Part shown: positions 1 through 13,500 of the stretch, one piece after another | How positions within the stretch are numbered: position 1 is the stretch's first letter | How the letters are laid out: each line of letters starts with the position of its first letter | Origin: Heterohyrax brucei | Taxonomy: Eukaryota > Chordata > Mammalia > Hyracoidea > Procaviidae | Assembly (NCBI GenBank): GCA_028571685.1 | Contig: CM053146.1 | Coordinates: 110,087,431 to 110,151,430 of the forward strand | DNA: 64,000 nucleotides | Direction: 5' to 3' | Translations under genes and position numbers: made by a program | Notes under the pieces: model-generated | Seen by the model: the letters and a program-made list of their open reading frames with translations, nothing else | Database searches by the model: none | Told to the model about the DNA's origin: nothing

Positions 1-115
1 CTGTAAAATGGAAATAAATAATAATATCCACCTCATCAGGTGTTATAAGACTAAATGACTAAATACATATAAAACACTAAAAATGGTGCTGGGCACATAG
101 TACTCATTAAATATA
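1..115 (+). repeat. MIR-type ancient SINE, cut by window edge
   Basis: Ctgtaaaatggaaataataa, then tgctgggcacatagtactcat followed by a-rich sequence: the 3' half of the mammalian-wide MIR consensus (tctgtaaaatgg, ggcacatagtagg). Confidence 0.65.
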
Positions 116-280
116 TGCATATTTTATAAGGATATAGTCTCTTATGATACATTTCAAATATGGAAATAAATGTATTTCCACAGGTACTTGGATAATGAAA
201 TCATAATGTAGCAGAAAATGAAAAAAAAATCTCATTGTATTGATCAACTTCTGCTGTTTTGAGAAATCACATATTCATGG

Positions 281-440
281 GTGGGGAGCCCATAGGCATT
301 CAGTTGATTCCAACTCACAGTGACCCCACAGGACAGAGTAGAACAGTCCCCGTAGGGTTTCCAAGGAGTGGCTGGTGGATTTAAACTGTTGACCGTCTGT
401 TTAGCAGCCAAGCTCTTAACCACTGTACTACCAGGGCTCC
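281..440 (-). repeat. AfroSINE
   Basis: Antisense copy: ttgattccaactcacagtga, then aggacagagtagaac, ending ttaaccactgtactaccagg. Nearly full length. Confidence 0.9.
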
Positions 441-502
441 ACTTCATTAGAGACAGCATTTCTGAAAATTACATCTGGACTTGAAGGCACCATCATTTAT
501 TC

Positions 503-652
503 ACAGTGTGACCTTGAGAAGGTGGTTTTAACCTTTCTAAACACTTTTTCTTCATCTGAAAATAGAGATCATAACAGAATTCATATGAGAATCCATGCAA
601 AGCACTTAGAACAGTGCTAGACGTGAAGCAAGCCCTCAAAAACTGTTAGCTG
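503..652 (+). repeat. MIR-type ancient SINE
   Basis: Cagtgtgaccttgagaagg, then ttcttcatctgaaaatagag and agcacttagaacagtgctag follow the MIR consensus in order. Confidence 0.7.
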
Positions 653-1441
653 CTCACATCATCATCTTTTTTATTATCGTTACTAGTGGGAAAGGCCATA
701 GAATCTAAGGCTGATGGAACCTAGGAATGTAGGACATAGGGCCCATACTGAAGTAGAGGAAAAAGACCTCAAGTCTAAAGGTTAAACAAGGCTCGGCTGT
801 CATAAAACCATAGAACAGAATGGCTTCCACCAGTCTTCATGTCTGAGTTGGTTCCTGTTAGGGTCACAAGATGTCCCGGAAAGACCCTTGTGAGATACCC
901 AGCTTCCAAAAACAGTGAACAAACTTCCTAAAACGTCTACTGAGCTTTCTTGCCTCAGGGATGCCTAAAGACTCTTGTATCTTCTCCCTCAGCACAGCTT
1001 CAGATTTTTGAGCTAGAGGCTGCTGTACATGAACTGCCCGATAAGTCCACCACAGAGAGAGAATCAAAGAAAAGGGCCTAGAACCTCACTTATCATGCCT
1101 TTGGGTCAACCGCCTGCTGTTCCCTGAAAGTCCATGCTGGAAAATGAAACAAGTGCTTCTCAGACGGACCATCCCAGCCTCACCAGGATCGGTTCTGAGC
1201 ATAGCTTCCTTCTTGCAGAAAATTAGCATGAGGCCTTGCTAGCCTTCTCTACAAATCTAGCAGGCACCCTCCCTGACATCTCGCCTCTGTGGTCGGCCAC
1301 TACTTTAGTAATCACTTGTTTGCAGGACTCTTTCATGTGCTTTATTTAGTAGGTGACCCTTTTCAGGATTTTACTATCTTTTGAAAAAACTACTGATGAA
1401 AGAAAAAGATTGGCTTTTCTGCTTTCTTCCCTATTACTCAG

Positions 1442-1538
1442 GATGCCATAAAACATAATTCATTCCTATGCCCTGAAAAGAAACTTGAACAAGGAAACAT
1501 TGAGGAGGCATTTGCAAAAGTTGATCAAATTGTTGAAG
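1442..1538 (+). CDS. AOX2: AOX exon (likely exon 20)
   Basis: The exon begins after the acceptor ctattactcag and reads [19 protein letters not shown] onward to DQIVE, with the last base starting a Gly codon before donor gtaagc. The sequence matches the segment of aldehyde oxidases just before the GGQ cofactor motif. The preceding exon is not visible in the 1441 bases to its left. Confidence 0.93.
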
Positions 1539-4500
1539 GTAAGCTACTGGCGATATTTCATGGGATATTTGCCTAATTTATTAAGGCAGACATCAAGAGC
1601 ATGTTACTCCCTCCTTAGAAAGACCGTCCTCTAAAGTCTTAGCACTTGGCTGAATTTCTTTTATGCCTCTTCCTCTCAAATTGTGTGGGGCAATAAGGAG
1701 GTTTAAGAAGAGACTAAAGAATAGAACCCAGCTCTTGTTGTCTGAACTGCAATCTCTGAAACCGATCCTTAGTTGCCACAGAACACGTGCCAGGTCTGTC
1801 AGCTCCTTGGCCTGGGCAAGTTGAGGTTAGCCCAGCTGTGTCTCATTTGTGACTGAATTCCCAAAAACGGCGACTCCTAGCCAGCACCTACCCTCAGCAG
1901 TTTCCCTGTGCTTGTGCCGAACAGGAGAGGTCCATACTGGAGGACAAGACCATTTTTACATGGAAACACAAAGAGTGCTTGTTATTCCGAAGACAGAGGA
2001 CAACGAGCTGGACATTTATGTGTCAACACAGGACCCCGCCTATGTGCAGGTGACCACCCACCTCCTCACCTTCCAATTTCCGTCGTGACAGGTGATCCCC
2101 ACAGCCTCATGGGAGGCAGCCATGTGACCTGTAGAAACCTGGGATCCACATATTAGATGTCAGTAAAGCAGAGAAGATTCCAGAAAAATGTTTTATCTCC
2201 TTGGTCTTGTCAAGGAAACCCTGGTGGCGTAGTGGTTAAGTGCTGCAGTGGCTAACCAGAAGGTCAGCAGCTCGAATCCACCAAGCACTCCTTGGAAACT
2301 CTATAGGGCAGTTTTACTCTGTCCTGTAAGGTTGCTACAAGTTGGACTCAACTCCATGGCAGAGTTGGGTTTGGGGTTTGGGTCTTGTCATGTAAACAAA
2401 AGAACAGCCACAGTCATTTTAGGTTGAAAATCACGTTCATTTGCATCATGCTTCAATCAACTCTGACTGGATGACAATGTTAATGTTTTTTGTACTCAGT
2501 TTTTCTCTGAAATACTCACTAGAGATAACCTTTGGTGTAAACACATCACTTTACAGCATATTTTAATTTTTCCAGTCACAAAATTCTCTAGGCGTTAGCT
2601 GCTTACATATCTTTTCCTTCACCTCCTTAGGACCTTGGGTCTGGGCATTTGACTAAGAATCCAACTTCTGACAAAAATCTAGATAGTTTCCCTTCTGCTG
2701 GAAGGGCTGTTATGTGAAGACTAAGAATGCACAACAGATTCAGACAATCCCAATTTTTTTAACACTCCAACAGTAGATATGAATGAATTCTGCTATGATG
2801 TTGGGTTTCAGGAAACAAAAGTCTCCATTCTGTCCATGTAAAGCCTTCCTATGATCTCCCTTTTACAGAAGACTGTATCCTCCACTCTGAACATCCCCAT
2901 CAACAGGGTCACCTGTCACGTTAGAAGAGTCGGCGGGGGGTTTGGCGGGAAAGTGGGAAGACCAGCCGTCTTTGGGGCGATTGCAGCTGTGGGTGCTATC
3001 AAGTAAGTGCTTTGGGGGGTACTGAAACCCAAAACCCACTGCTGTCAAGTCAAGTCTGACTCATAGTGACCCTATAAACAGAGTAGAACTGCCCCATCGA
3101 GTTTCCAAGGAACACCTGGTGGATTTGAACTGCCAGCCTTTTGATGAGCAGCTGTACCCTGTAACCACTCCACCACCAGGGCACCTTTGGGGCTAAAGGT
3201 GGGTGTAAAATAACAAAGGGCTGAAGGTAAATCGGTGGCCTGAGAGCCACATGCCTGCTGCCACCACTGGCTGTGTGTCCTTGGGCAACTCAGCCTCCTG
3301 TCTTTCTTTATCTATAAAATGTAGATAATAATACCTTCCCTACCACTCTCCTAGAGTTATTGCAAAAGTTTGACAAGGCTAATACGCTATAAAAAGGAAA
3401 AGTGTAATTATTACTCAAGTAATAATTCCGCCTAAGCTTCAGGGGACAGTCATCTTGTCCCAGTGGAATGCCAAGAAGGAGGCTGTGGTTGTTGTTAATG
3501 GCCCTGGACTCAGCTCTGACTCATGGTGGCCCCTGACACAACAAAACAAAACACTGCCTGGTCCTGAGCTGGCTTCACAATTGTTGGTTTGTTCAACTCC
3601 ACTGTTTCAGGAAACAAAAATCTTTGTTTTGGGGGGGGGTTTTCCTGCATCAGTCAATATAAAATTAGTTACTTTTTTAAAAAATTGTACTTTAGATGAA
3701 GGTTTACAGAGCAAATTAGTTGCTCATTAAGCAAACCATATACCTATTGTTTTGTGATACTGGTTGCCAACCACACAGCTTGTCAACACTCTCAGCTTCC
3801 CAACCTCGGGTTCTCCATCACCAGCCCTCCTGTCCCCTCCTGTCTTCCTGTCCTCACCCTTGAGCTGGTGTGCCCCCTTAGACTTGGTTTGCTTTTCTGC
3901 CCTGTCTGCTTTTTGGCTGAATGGTGAACTGTGTGTCAGGCCAGTGAGTCCCGTCTTTTTTTGTGAGTTAGACTTTTGTTCTCCCTTTTCTCCAGCTCTG
4001 TCCAAGACCCTCCATCGTGATCCCCATCAGAGCACTCAGTGATGGTCACCAGGCACGATCTGGTTGTACTGGACTCAGCCTGGGGTGGCCCCTATGTATG
4101 TTGAGTGCCTTCCAACACTGGGGGCTCATCTTCCAGCACCATATCCGACAATATTCTCTGGCGATTCGTAGCGTTTTTACTGGCTAATTTTCAGAAGTAA
4201 ATCATCAGCCCCGCCTTCCTAGTCTATCCTAGTCTGGAAGATTCACTGCAAGCTGTTCACTGTGGATGACGCTGCTGGTATTTGAAATACTAGTGACAGA
4301 GCTCCTGGTATCATAGCAACGTGCAAGTCCTACAGTTCTACAAGCAGACAGGTGGTAGAAGGAGCCTTCTCCCCTACTTTTCCTTTCTCCTTCAGCCCCA
4401 AGGCAGGGCGGGGCTGCCTGCCTTCACCTGGGGAGGGCCAGGTTTTCAAGCTCCACTTAATAGAAGAAAGCGTCACCCTCAGAGGCCTCCCAGGCTAACG

Positions 4501-7500
4501 TGAACCAGGAGGCTCGCTCGCTGCTCCTCACATCCTCTGCACTCCTGACTAGCTGTTGCTGGCTTTCCTGTTACTTATTCATTTCCTATGACTGTTTCTT
4601 CGATAATTTGGCAGAGCCCCAATCAGCCTGCCGAGTTCCCTGGTCCTGCTTCCTTAGACAACTGTGTCATTCAGAACTGGCCCCCAAAGCACACAGATTT
4701 GCGTTTCAGTCTGCAAAGAAAGGTGAACAAAAGCAGGATCTTAATCTCCTCTCCTGTTCTTTCCATGAGGATCCCCTCCATGTTCACACCCATCGGGGTC
4801 CCATCAAGGATAATCCATTGATCATTTTATTCCCTCCAAGCTTTCTGCCTTTATTGCTAGTAGCTGCCATCTAGATGATTTCAACTCCAGTCACCCCATG
4901 TGACAGAGTAGAATTGACCCATGATGTTTTTCTGTCTGTAATCTTTATGGAAACATATTACCAGATCTTTCTCCAACAGAACCACTGGGTAGGTTCAAAC
5001 TGCCTACCTTTCAGTTAGCAGCTGAGCACTTAACTGTTTGCCCCACAGCTAAAGGCTCCTTTTGCTCCTTCAAGACTTTTCTGACATAACTGCAATTAGA
5101 ATTATCTAGGAAGCACTTGGAAACCTCGGTGGTGTAGTAGTTACATGCTATGGCAGCTAACCAAAAGCTCAGTGGTTCAAATCTGCTAGGCCCTCCTTGA
5201 AAACTCTATGAAGCACTTCTGCTCTGTCTGTAGGGTCACTATGAATCGGAATCGAATTAATAGCAGTGGTTTTTTGAGGGGACTAGGAAGCACTTTTGGA
5301 CATGTTCTCAGGAAGGATCCGTCCCTGGGGAAGAACATCATGCTTGGTAGAGTGGAGGGTCAGTGAAAAAGAGGAAGACCCTCAACAAGATGGATTGACA
5401 CAGTGGGCACAACAATGGGCTTAAGCTAAAAACGATTGTGGACATGGCATAAGACAGGATAGCGTTTCATTATGTTGCTCACAGGGTTGCTATGAGTCGG
5501 AACTGACTTGACGGCAGCTAACAACAACAGGAAGCTCTTAAATCACAATGTCCAGGTGCCCCGGTAACAAAGAAAGCATCAGTCTATATTAAACTTTCCT
5601 GTACAGTCAAGGGAAACCCAAAAGGTCGACAGTTCAAATCCACCAAGCACTCCTTGGAAACTCTACAGGGGCAGTTCTACTCTGTCTTAAGGGATACTAC
5701 AAGTCAGAATCAACTAGCCTGGCAGGAAGTTTGGTTTGGCATTTGCTACAGCCAAGCATGAGAACTAGCACTTAAATTACAGTCCCACTTCCACAATGGT
5801 GGTGCTTGTAGTGCTCCCCAGAGCAGCTGCTGAAGAAACTCTTTGATGGTAAGAATCACTTAAGCCCATAGAAATTCCTGTCTCCCTATTCCAACCCATT
5901 GAAACAGAATCACCAGGAGAGGGACCTGGAACTGATTTAACTGGTGCTTCTCCTAACCAAGGGAGACCCTGTGGTAGAAGAGAGCCCTGACGGTTCAGTG
6001 GTTAAGAGCTCCTTGATTCAAATCATCACCTAGCACACTGTATGAACTCAATAAATATATATGGGAAGGATGGATAGATGAATGCATGCATGGATGGATG
6101 CACACATGGATAAATGAGTGATTGAATGGGTGGGAAGGTGGGCTTTGGATGACTAGGTGGGTAGGTGAGGGGATGGGTAGGTAGCTAGTTAAATGAGAGG
6201 AAGGATGAACAGGGGAAAGTCAACAGGTAGGCGAATGGATGGATGGGTGGGATAGACAGGATGGCTAACTAAGACGTGTTTTCTTTAGAACTGGTCGCCC
6301 TGTTCGTCTTGTTCTTGCCCGTGAAGATGATATGTTAATAACTGGAGGAAGGCACCCATTATTTGGAAAATATAAAGTGAGTATTAAAGATGAAAGCATT
6401 TCCCAAGTCAGTGCTGCCCTCACCCATAAATCATAACAAAGATCCACTCTTACAACACAAATGGATTGGACTTGGCAATGCAGAGTGACCATATATTGGA
6501 TGCACTTTATGGTTCTATACAGCTATAGGATATCAGCCTGCTGACCTCTGGTTGGAGGAAGGAGAGTGGTTGGAGAGGAGGGGAAAGGAGGCTGTTGGGA
6601 GGATGAGACATGTATGGAGCAGAGAGGAATAGTGTGCAGTCACCAGACAGGGAGAGCAGTGGAAACTGCATATAGGTAGGCATGTAAATTTATATGGGAA
6701 TGTACATTTTCACTCAATCATATCAAATAAAAAAAAATGAAAGCATTAAAATGCCTTATTTTATCTGAGCAGTTTTGTCCTTTTCTATTATTTCAATGAT
6801 GCTAAGTTATAAAAATAAACAGTACTCTTAAAATCTAAAATATTACATAAGACTGCTTTGCCTTCTCTTATCATTTTATGAGGGACTTAATAAATCTAGA
6901 GTATAATTAATAAGAATTATAATGATAAAAGTATAATTTTAGGTTATGATAAAACACAACTTAAAGAAATAAGTGAGAAAAAGACCTGACATTCTGCTCT
7001 TGTGAAGATTACAGCCTAAGAAACCCTGTGAGGCAGTTCTGCTGTGTCCTATAGGGTCTTTATGAGTCAGAATCAACTGGGCAGCCCCAGCAACAACAAA
7101 GAAATAAGGGCTCAAAAAAGCTATAATTATTGTTATAGCAAAACTTCTTAATATAAAAAGATTATTTCACAGTAGAAATGTTTAGAAAGTAATTGATGAT
7201 TTTATCTGCAAAATTCGTTTTTACAAGCATCTCTACCAAACGGTTATGAAAAATGGCACAAACATTCCTTGCAGAGGAAAAAAAAGAATATGTTAACTAG
7301 TGAAGTAATTGAAAATGTTTTCAAAGCACATTCAGTGCATTTTTGTGCAATAATAGCATAAATGTTATTTTTTAAAAAATACAAAACTGCATACTGGAAT
7401 CTAGTTGACAAAAACACAGTAAAACCTGCAAAAGCCAGAAACTGTGTAAGGTAGAGACCTGTTAGACAAGGGAAACTCAAATGCTTTCCACTAACAGAGA

Positions 7501-10500
7501 ATGACAGAAACCTGGTAGAACTGCACCTGTCAAAGGCAGAAAACTTGCAAGGCCTGGAAAAAAAAGGCAGTCCTGTTGCATTCCAGCTTTCACAGGTTTT
7601 AGTCTACTCTTCAAATTTGTGATCAGGCTGTTAGTATGCAATGCAATGTTTCCATATCAAGGCTGCCCCATTTGGGAATTGCTTATAGCATACACAAAGC
7701 TAGATTCTCTGATTTTCCCCTTGCCTTAGCTTATGCAATTCTTATACTGCCTGTATTACTAAGGTGTCCTGGTGGCCAGGTGGTTGAGAAATCAGCTGCT
7801 AAGCAAAACATCAGTAGTTCACATCTACCAGTGCTCCTTGGAAACCCAGTGTGGCAGTTCTACTCTGTCCAACAGGGCTGACTCAGCAGTGGTAGGTCTG
7901 GTGTTAGTTTCTATTACTAAGGCTGTTTTTTTTTTCCATACCACAACATAGTTTTATTTCTTCTATCGACATTAGCAATTTTTATTTTATAATTATCCAG
8001 AAAAGGAAGGAAGTTATCTATTGAACTTTTTACTTGGTTTCAAATGCACAGACATTAATATTCATAGTTAGCAATATACAGACACATTGCTGGCATTGAG
8101 GCAATTCATGTTGTTATGGCGGTTATTAAGTTCTTTGATTTGGGGCCTGGATTTATAAATCAGGTTTTATATCACAGTTTAGGGACTGTTTTAAAACTAA
8201 TACTTATTTAGAAGATTTTATATTCTGTTAACTGTAGTAATACTAGAAACTCTGGTAGCACAGTGGTTAAGAGTTACATCTACCAATTAAAAAGCCAGCA
8301 GTTTGACTTGACCAGGCACTCCTCAGAAACCCAATGGGGCAGACTATGAGTCAGAATCGACTCAATGGCAATAGTTTAAAAAATAATAATAATAATATCA
8401 AAAACAATTTTAAAAAAGAGAAATGGACAGATTTTTTTTTAATTTATTTTCTTTTAAAATAAATATAATTTCACTTTCAAATTAATATAATACATAATTT
8501 CATTTTCAAATAAATATAATGACATTATAATAAATACCCTCATTCAAACCTAGCAAATAAGATTTGGTTATTCAGACCTATTTATAAATTAACATAAGAG
8601 ATATTTGTTGTAAACAGGTTTTTCAAAATTCTTTAAAAGTTTATGGTAAATAGTTTAATAATTCTATCTTATTTATAGTACTATTTTGCTTAGTAAAACC
8701 TTTCTTCATGAAAAGTCTGAGATAAACGTCACCTTTCCACTTGACAAGATTATTGTAAGTTCTGATTTTCCCACATTCCCTCGTTACTCTGTGATTTAGT
8801 ATCTAGCATGTCCCTTGGAGTTGATGATAATGACTATATTATGTATTTCTTCAGACAAAGGGACCTGAAACAATCCTTTTTGATAGAAATGCAATTAAAA
8901 AAACAAAGAAGCAAATGAGTTGCTGTCAGTTTCATGTAACTGAAGGTAGTGAGAAAAGAACTGTGCTCCATGGGCATTTCCATGCGGAGTTTTGGAATCA
9001 GGCTGTCAGACCTCTCTAGGTGGACTCAGACCACCCCTGGCAGCCAAGTGCTGAACCATTCCTCCAGGCCGCCTAGGAGAGCCTAGAGCTGTCAGTGAGT
9101 AGTTCTTCTCTTCGATGTGGACTGTACAGCTAAAAGGGCATGGATGACAGGAGAAGGGTAGCCATTTCAGAAGAATGAAGGCTGCCTCAAATGATTCCCC
9201 AAAAGAAACAGCACCAGCTCACACACATGGCTGCAGCCATCTTCAGTGGCTTGAGTTTCACCACCTCGGTGGAAGGACAGCCGTCGCTCACATATGTGCA
9301 TTCCTAGGTCTCTGCTTCAGAGGCTTCTTCCTAACAAGACACTCTGTGATTCACTCCAGTGCACTGCGGACTTCCAGAAACGCCCACAAGGGAGAAAACC
9401 ACAATCTAAATTAGAAGGGAAGCCAGTTTAAAAAAATTTTTTTTAATTAAAAAATGAAGGCAAATCTTCCATAATTAAGGAAAAAGAGAGTAGCAATTAT
9501 ATGCTGGCAGACAAGCTGGGGCTTGAGAATTCCATATTGACCCTAAAACCAGGAAATTACTTATTGAAAAGCAAGCACTCACCTAACTCAGGTCAAAAGA
9601 AGTCTCTGTCAGTCAAGCACTATAAAGCGAGCCAGGTGTGGTACACCCCGGAGCAGGCAGGGAACAGTCTCTTCTCAGTCCTGCACTGGGCTGTGGTTCA
9701 CACTTGGCATATAAATCATAAACACATCAATAAAATGTCCTTCGTTTGGTGACAGGTGGGCTTCATGAACAGCGGGCGAATCAAAGCTCTGGACATTGAG
9801 TGCTACATTAACGGAGGCTGCGTGCTGGACCACTCGGAGTTGGTATGTGCCTCAGAAACCAGGACGCCCTTGCTCATGAACAGACCATAAAATTGCTAGA
9901 TTAGTCTTCAAGCAGCATGTTTCTTCAAGTAAATGAATTCCACAGGCAGTGCAAGTATGAACCTGACTTTTAAAGAAAAGGGAAACAGTGTTGCCTGATA
10001 TACATGAACATCTCCTCTTATCTTAGGTGACAGAATTTCTTCTATTAAAACTGGAAAACGCATATAAAATCCGCAACCTCAGGTTCCGGGGCCGTGCGTG
10101 CAGGACCAATTTACCATCCAACACAGCCTTCCGTGGATTTGGCTTCCCGCAAGGAGCCCTGGTCACAGAATCTTGCATCACAGCTGTGGCAGCCAGATGC
10201 GGCCTTCCGCCAGAAAAGGTGAGGTTACAGCCTGGGTCCACCAAGGTGGCAGACTAGGCATCTCGACCCAAGGAAACACACTGGAAGAACTACACAAATT
10301 AGCCCTGACTCAGGATTTATAATAAATTGTTATCTAAAAGAATGCACCTTTCTCCATCTTACTCCCTCCTTTCTTAATTAAACAAACAAAAAAAAGTTGT
10401 CATGGAGTTGACTCTGACTCATGGCGACCCCATGAGTGTCAGAGCAAAATTGTGCCCCAAAGGGTTCTGAGGGGGTGTTTTTTCAGAAGCAGACAGCCAG

Positions 10501-13500
10501 GTCTTTCTTCCAAAGCACCTCTGGGTGCACTTGAACCTCTTACCTTTTGATTAGCAGCCAAGTGCTCAACCATTCACACCACCCAAGGATGCTTCCTGAA
10601 GTAAACCTCTTTTCCTTTTATTTATAAAAAAATAACAACATTTACTTTTTAAAATTCAAATAATATTGCAGTAACTGAAGTAAAAAAGCTAAAGCCCCTG
10701 TAACATCAGAATTCCCCAGAAAAACAGAAATCAATTGGGCGTCTCTAGCTTTCCTCATAACTGGACCAATAAGCAGCATGAGGATACATGGAGAAAAGAC
10801 TAAAATTGTCAAGGATTTCATTTTACTTGGATCCACAGTCAATGCCTGTCATGGACTGAATTATGTCCCCCAAAAAACTTGGATAGCAATTTGATGGGGC
10901 CATGATTCCCAATATTGCATGATTGCCATCCATTTTATGATTTTCCTATGCTGTAAATCCCAGTCTCTGCCTGTGGTTAATAGATAGGATTATGTTAAAA
11001 GAGGTTAGGGTGGGACTGCCACACCCTTGCTAAGAGAGTTTCCCTGGAGTGTGGCTTGCACCACCCTTTATCCTTTTATCCTACAAGAGATAAAAGGAAA
11101 AGGAAACAAGCAGAGAGTTGGGAACCCCACACTGTCAAGAAAGCAGCATCAAGAGTAGAGCATGTGCTTCAAGACAGGAGTCTCACTGGGAACACAAGAA
11201 TAAAAAGGGGTGCATCCTGAGATCGCCACTAAAAGACCTCAATTGATGGTCCAGCGGTTTTGGGGTTCCTCTGAGAGCATGGCCCCCGGCCCTGATGCTG
11301 CCCTCTCCCATAAATTATAACAAAGGTCCACTCTTTGGACAGGAATGGATTGGACTTGGCAATGCAGAGTGACCACATATTGGAAGCACTTTGTGGTTCT
11401 AAACATCTACAGGATATCATCTTGCCGACCTCTGGCTGGAGGAAGGGGAGTGGACGGAGAGGAGGGGAAAGGAGGCTGTTGGGAGGATGAGACATGTATG
11501 GAGCAGAGAGGAATAGTGTCCAGTCACCGGACAGGGAGAGCAGTGGAAGCTGCATATAGGTGGGCATGTAAATTTATACGTGAATGTACATTTTCACTCA
11601 GTTATGTTAAATAAAAAAAAAAAAAAAAGAGTAGAGCATGTGCTTCAGACCAAAGAGAGGTCTTGTGCCAAGATGCATCCTGACAAAAGACTGATGCAAC
11701 ACAAAGACCTTCCTCTAGAACCAACAAAGATGGCAAGGCCTTCCCTTGAAGCAGACACGTTAAATTTGGACTTGTAGCCTACTGATCTATATAACAATAA
11801 ACTTTTCTTGTTAAAGCCATCTACTTTGTGGTCCATCTGTTGGAGCAGTACCAGATGACTAAGACAATGCCCATGGAAGGAACGGTCAAGAAATCAAACA
11901 ACGAATCACACTGAGCAAATCTGCAGCAAAAGATCTCTGGAAAGTGTTGAAAAGCAAAGATGCCACTCTGAGGACTAAGATGTGCCTGATATGCATGCCA
12001 AAGCTGGACAATGAATGGGGAAGACCAAAGAAGAATGAATGTCTTCAAATTAAAATGCTGCCGAAGAATACTGAATATACCATGTACTGCCAGAACAATG
12101 AACAAGTCCGTCTTGGAAGAAGTACAGCCAGAGTGCGCCTTAGAAGCAAGGGTGGCAAGACTTTGTCTCACACACTTGGGACATGTTATCAGGGGCAAGC
12201 AGCCCCTGAGAAGGACCTCCTGCTCAGTAGAGGCCAGTGAAAAGGAGGAAGACATTTGACGAGATGGGCTGACACAGTGGCTGCAACAACGGGCTCCAAC
12301 ACAGCGATGACGGTGGTGACAGTGTAGGGAGGGCAGTGTTTCATTCTGCTTCATACATTGGGTTGCAATGAGTTGGAACCAACTCGACAGCACCTAACAA
12401 TGAGAATGATCTACATTCTACTATGACTAAATAGTATTATGTAATACAATTACATTGTAATTTATTTAACCACTCCATTATTGATACACATTCAGGCTGT
12501 GACCCATTTTTGACTACTGAAATGATGCTGCAGTGAACATCTGCAGCCTCTTTCTGGTCTGGCACAGCATACACCCAGCGCTCATTCTAGGAGATAGTGC
12601 ACAAAGGCAGTACCTTAGAGGGCACTCTCTCAGCACGCCTCTTCGGCACCGACAGTAAGTTGCTTGCGTCTAAGCATGAGCTGTCTACTAGCCCTGCTGC
12701 ATGCCCTGAACCTAGTGGAAATAGAGGAAGGCTGCCTCCATTCAATTCCCTGCATCGCACTGCCCCTCACAGACCAGTCACTGCGCTCTACTACCCTCTA
12801 CTTCCAGAGAAGACAGTTCCTGATTGGCACACTGAAGAAGAGATGAAAAATAACCCTCATTAGTTTTGCGAAAGCATATGCTGTTCCAAAAAAAAAAAGG
12901 AAGAACCAGATGCTGTTTTCCCCCATCCAAAGTCTATGCTTTAGTGAGGAGCCTTTTCAAATCTCTGTTCTGCAGTCAGTTTCTGTCTTACCAGGTCTAT
13001 TGACTTGATCCCCCATCTATTTCAGATCAGGGAGAAAAACATGTACAAAACATTCGATAAAACCATCTACAAACAAGCCTTCAGCCCTGAGACACTGATC
13101 AGCTGTTGGAATGAATGTCTGGACAAGTCTTCCTTTCACAGCAGAAGGAGGCAAGTGGAAGACTTCAATAAGAAGAATTACTGGAAGAAGAAAGGCATGG
13201 CTATTATCCCCATGAAGTTTTCAGTTGGCTTTGCTGCTACCAGTTACCATCAGGTAAGAGTCAGTTTTCTCCATGACTCTATTAGGCCTGGTAAGTAATC
13301 CTCATGTCAGAGACACTCCTGGCCCCGTCAACTGTGTCAGCTTTGGGGGAGTGTGACATTTCCAGGAAACTGAACCCTCACCTCAGCACTAGGGAGAAAT
13401 GTACTGACCTGACCCTGCCTGAGCAGCTCTGTTGTAAACACTTTAATGTAGTGAGGTGGGAAATGGTTTCAACAGCAGAAAATAGCATTAGCAAGTATAA

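Larger units (their letters stand above)
10750..12400 (+). mobile_element. RTE/BovB-type LINE 3' part, interrupted by an LTR
   Basis: The left piece 10750-10846 (ggaccaataagcagcatgag to ccacagtcaatgcc) continues at 11867 (ccatggaaggaacggtcaag). The whole matches the uninterrupted copy at 47.86-48.51 kb. It carries the RT C-terminal region (an [20 protein letters not shown] stretch is readable) and ends aactcgacagcacctaacaa. Confidence 0.8.

Noticed and set aside
1-1441. Search for an earlier AOX exon before the first visible one
   Set aside because: Nothing resembling the preceding AOX segment is present; the previous exon must lie outside the window.
11821-12393. 190-codon minus-strand open frame
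   Set aside because: It is the antisense of the RTE LINE 3' region and has no family resemblance of its own.
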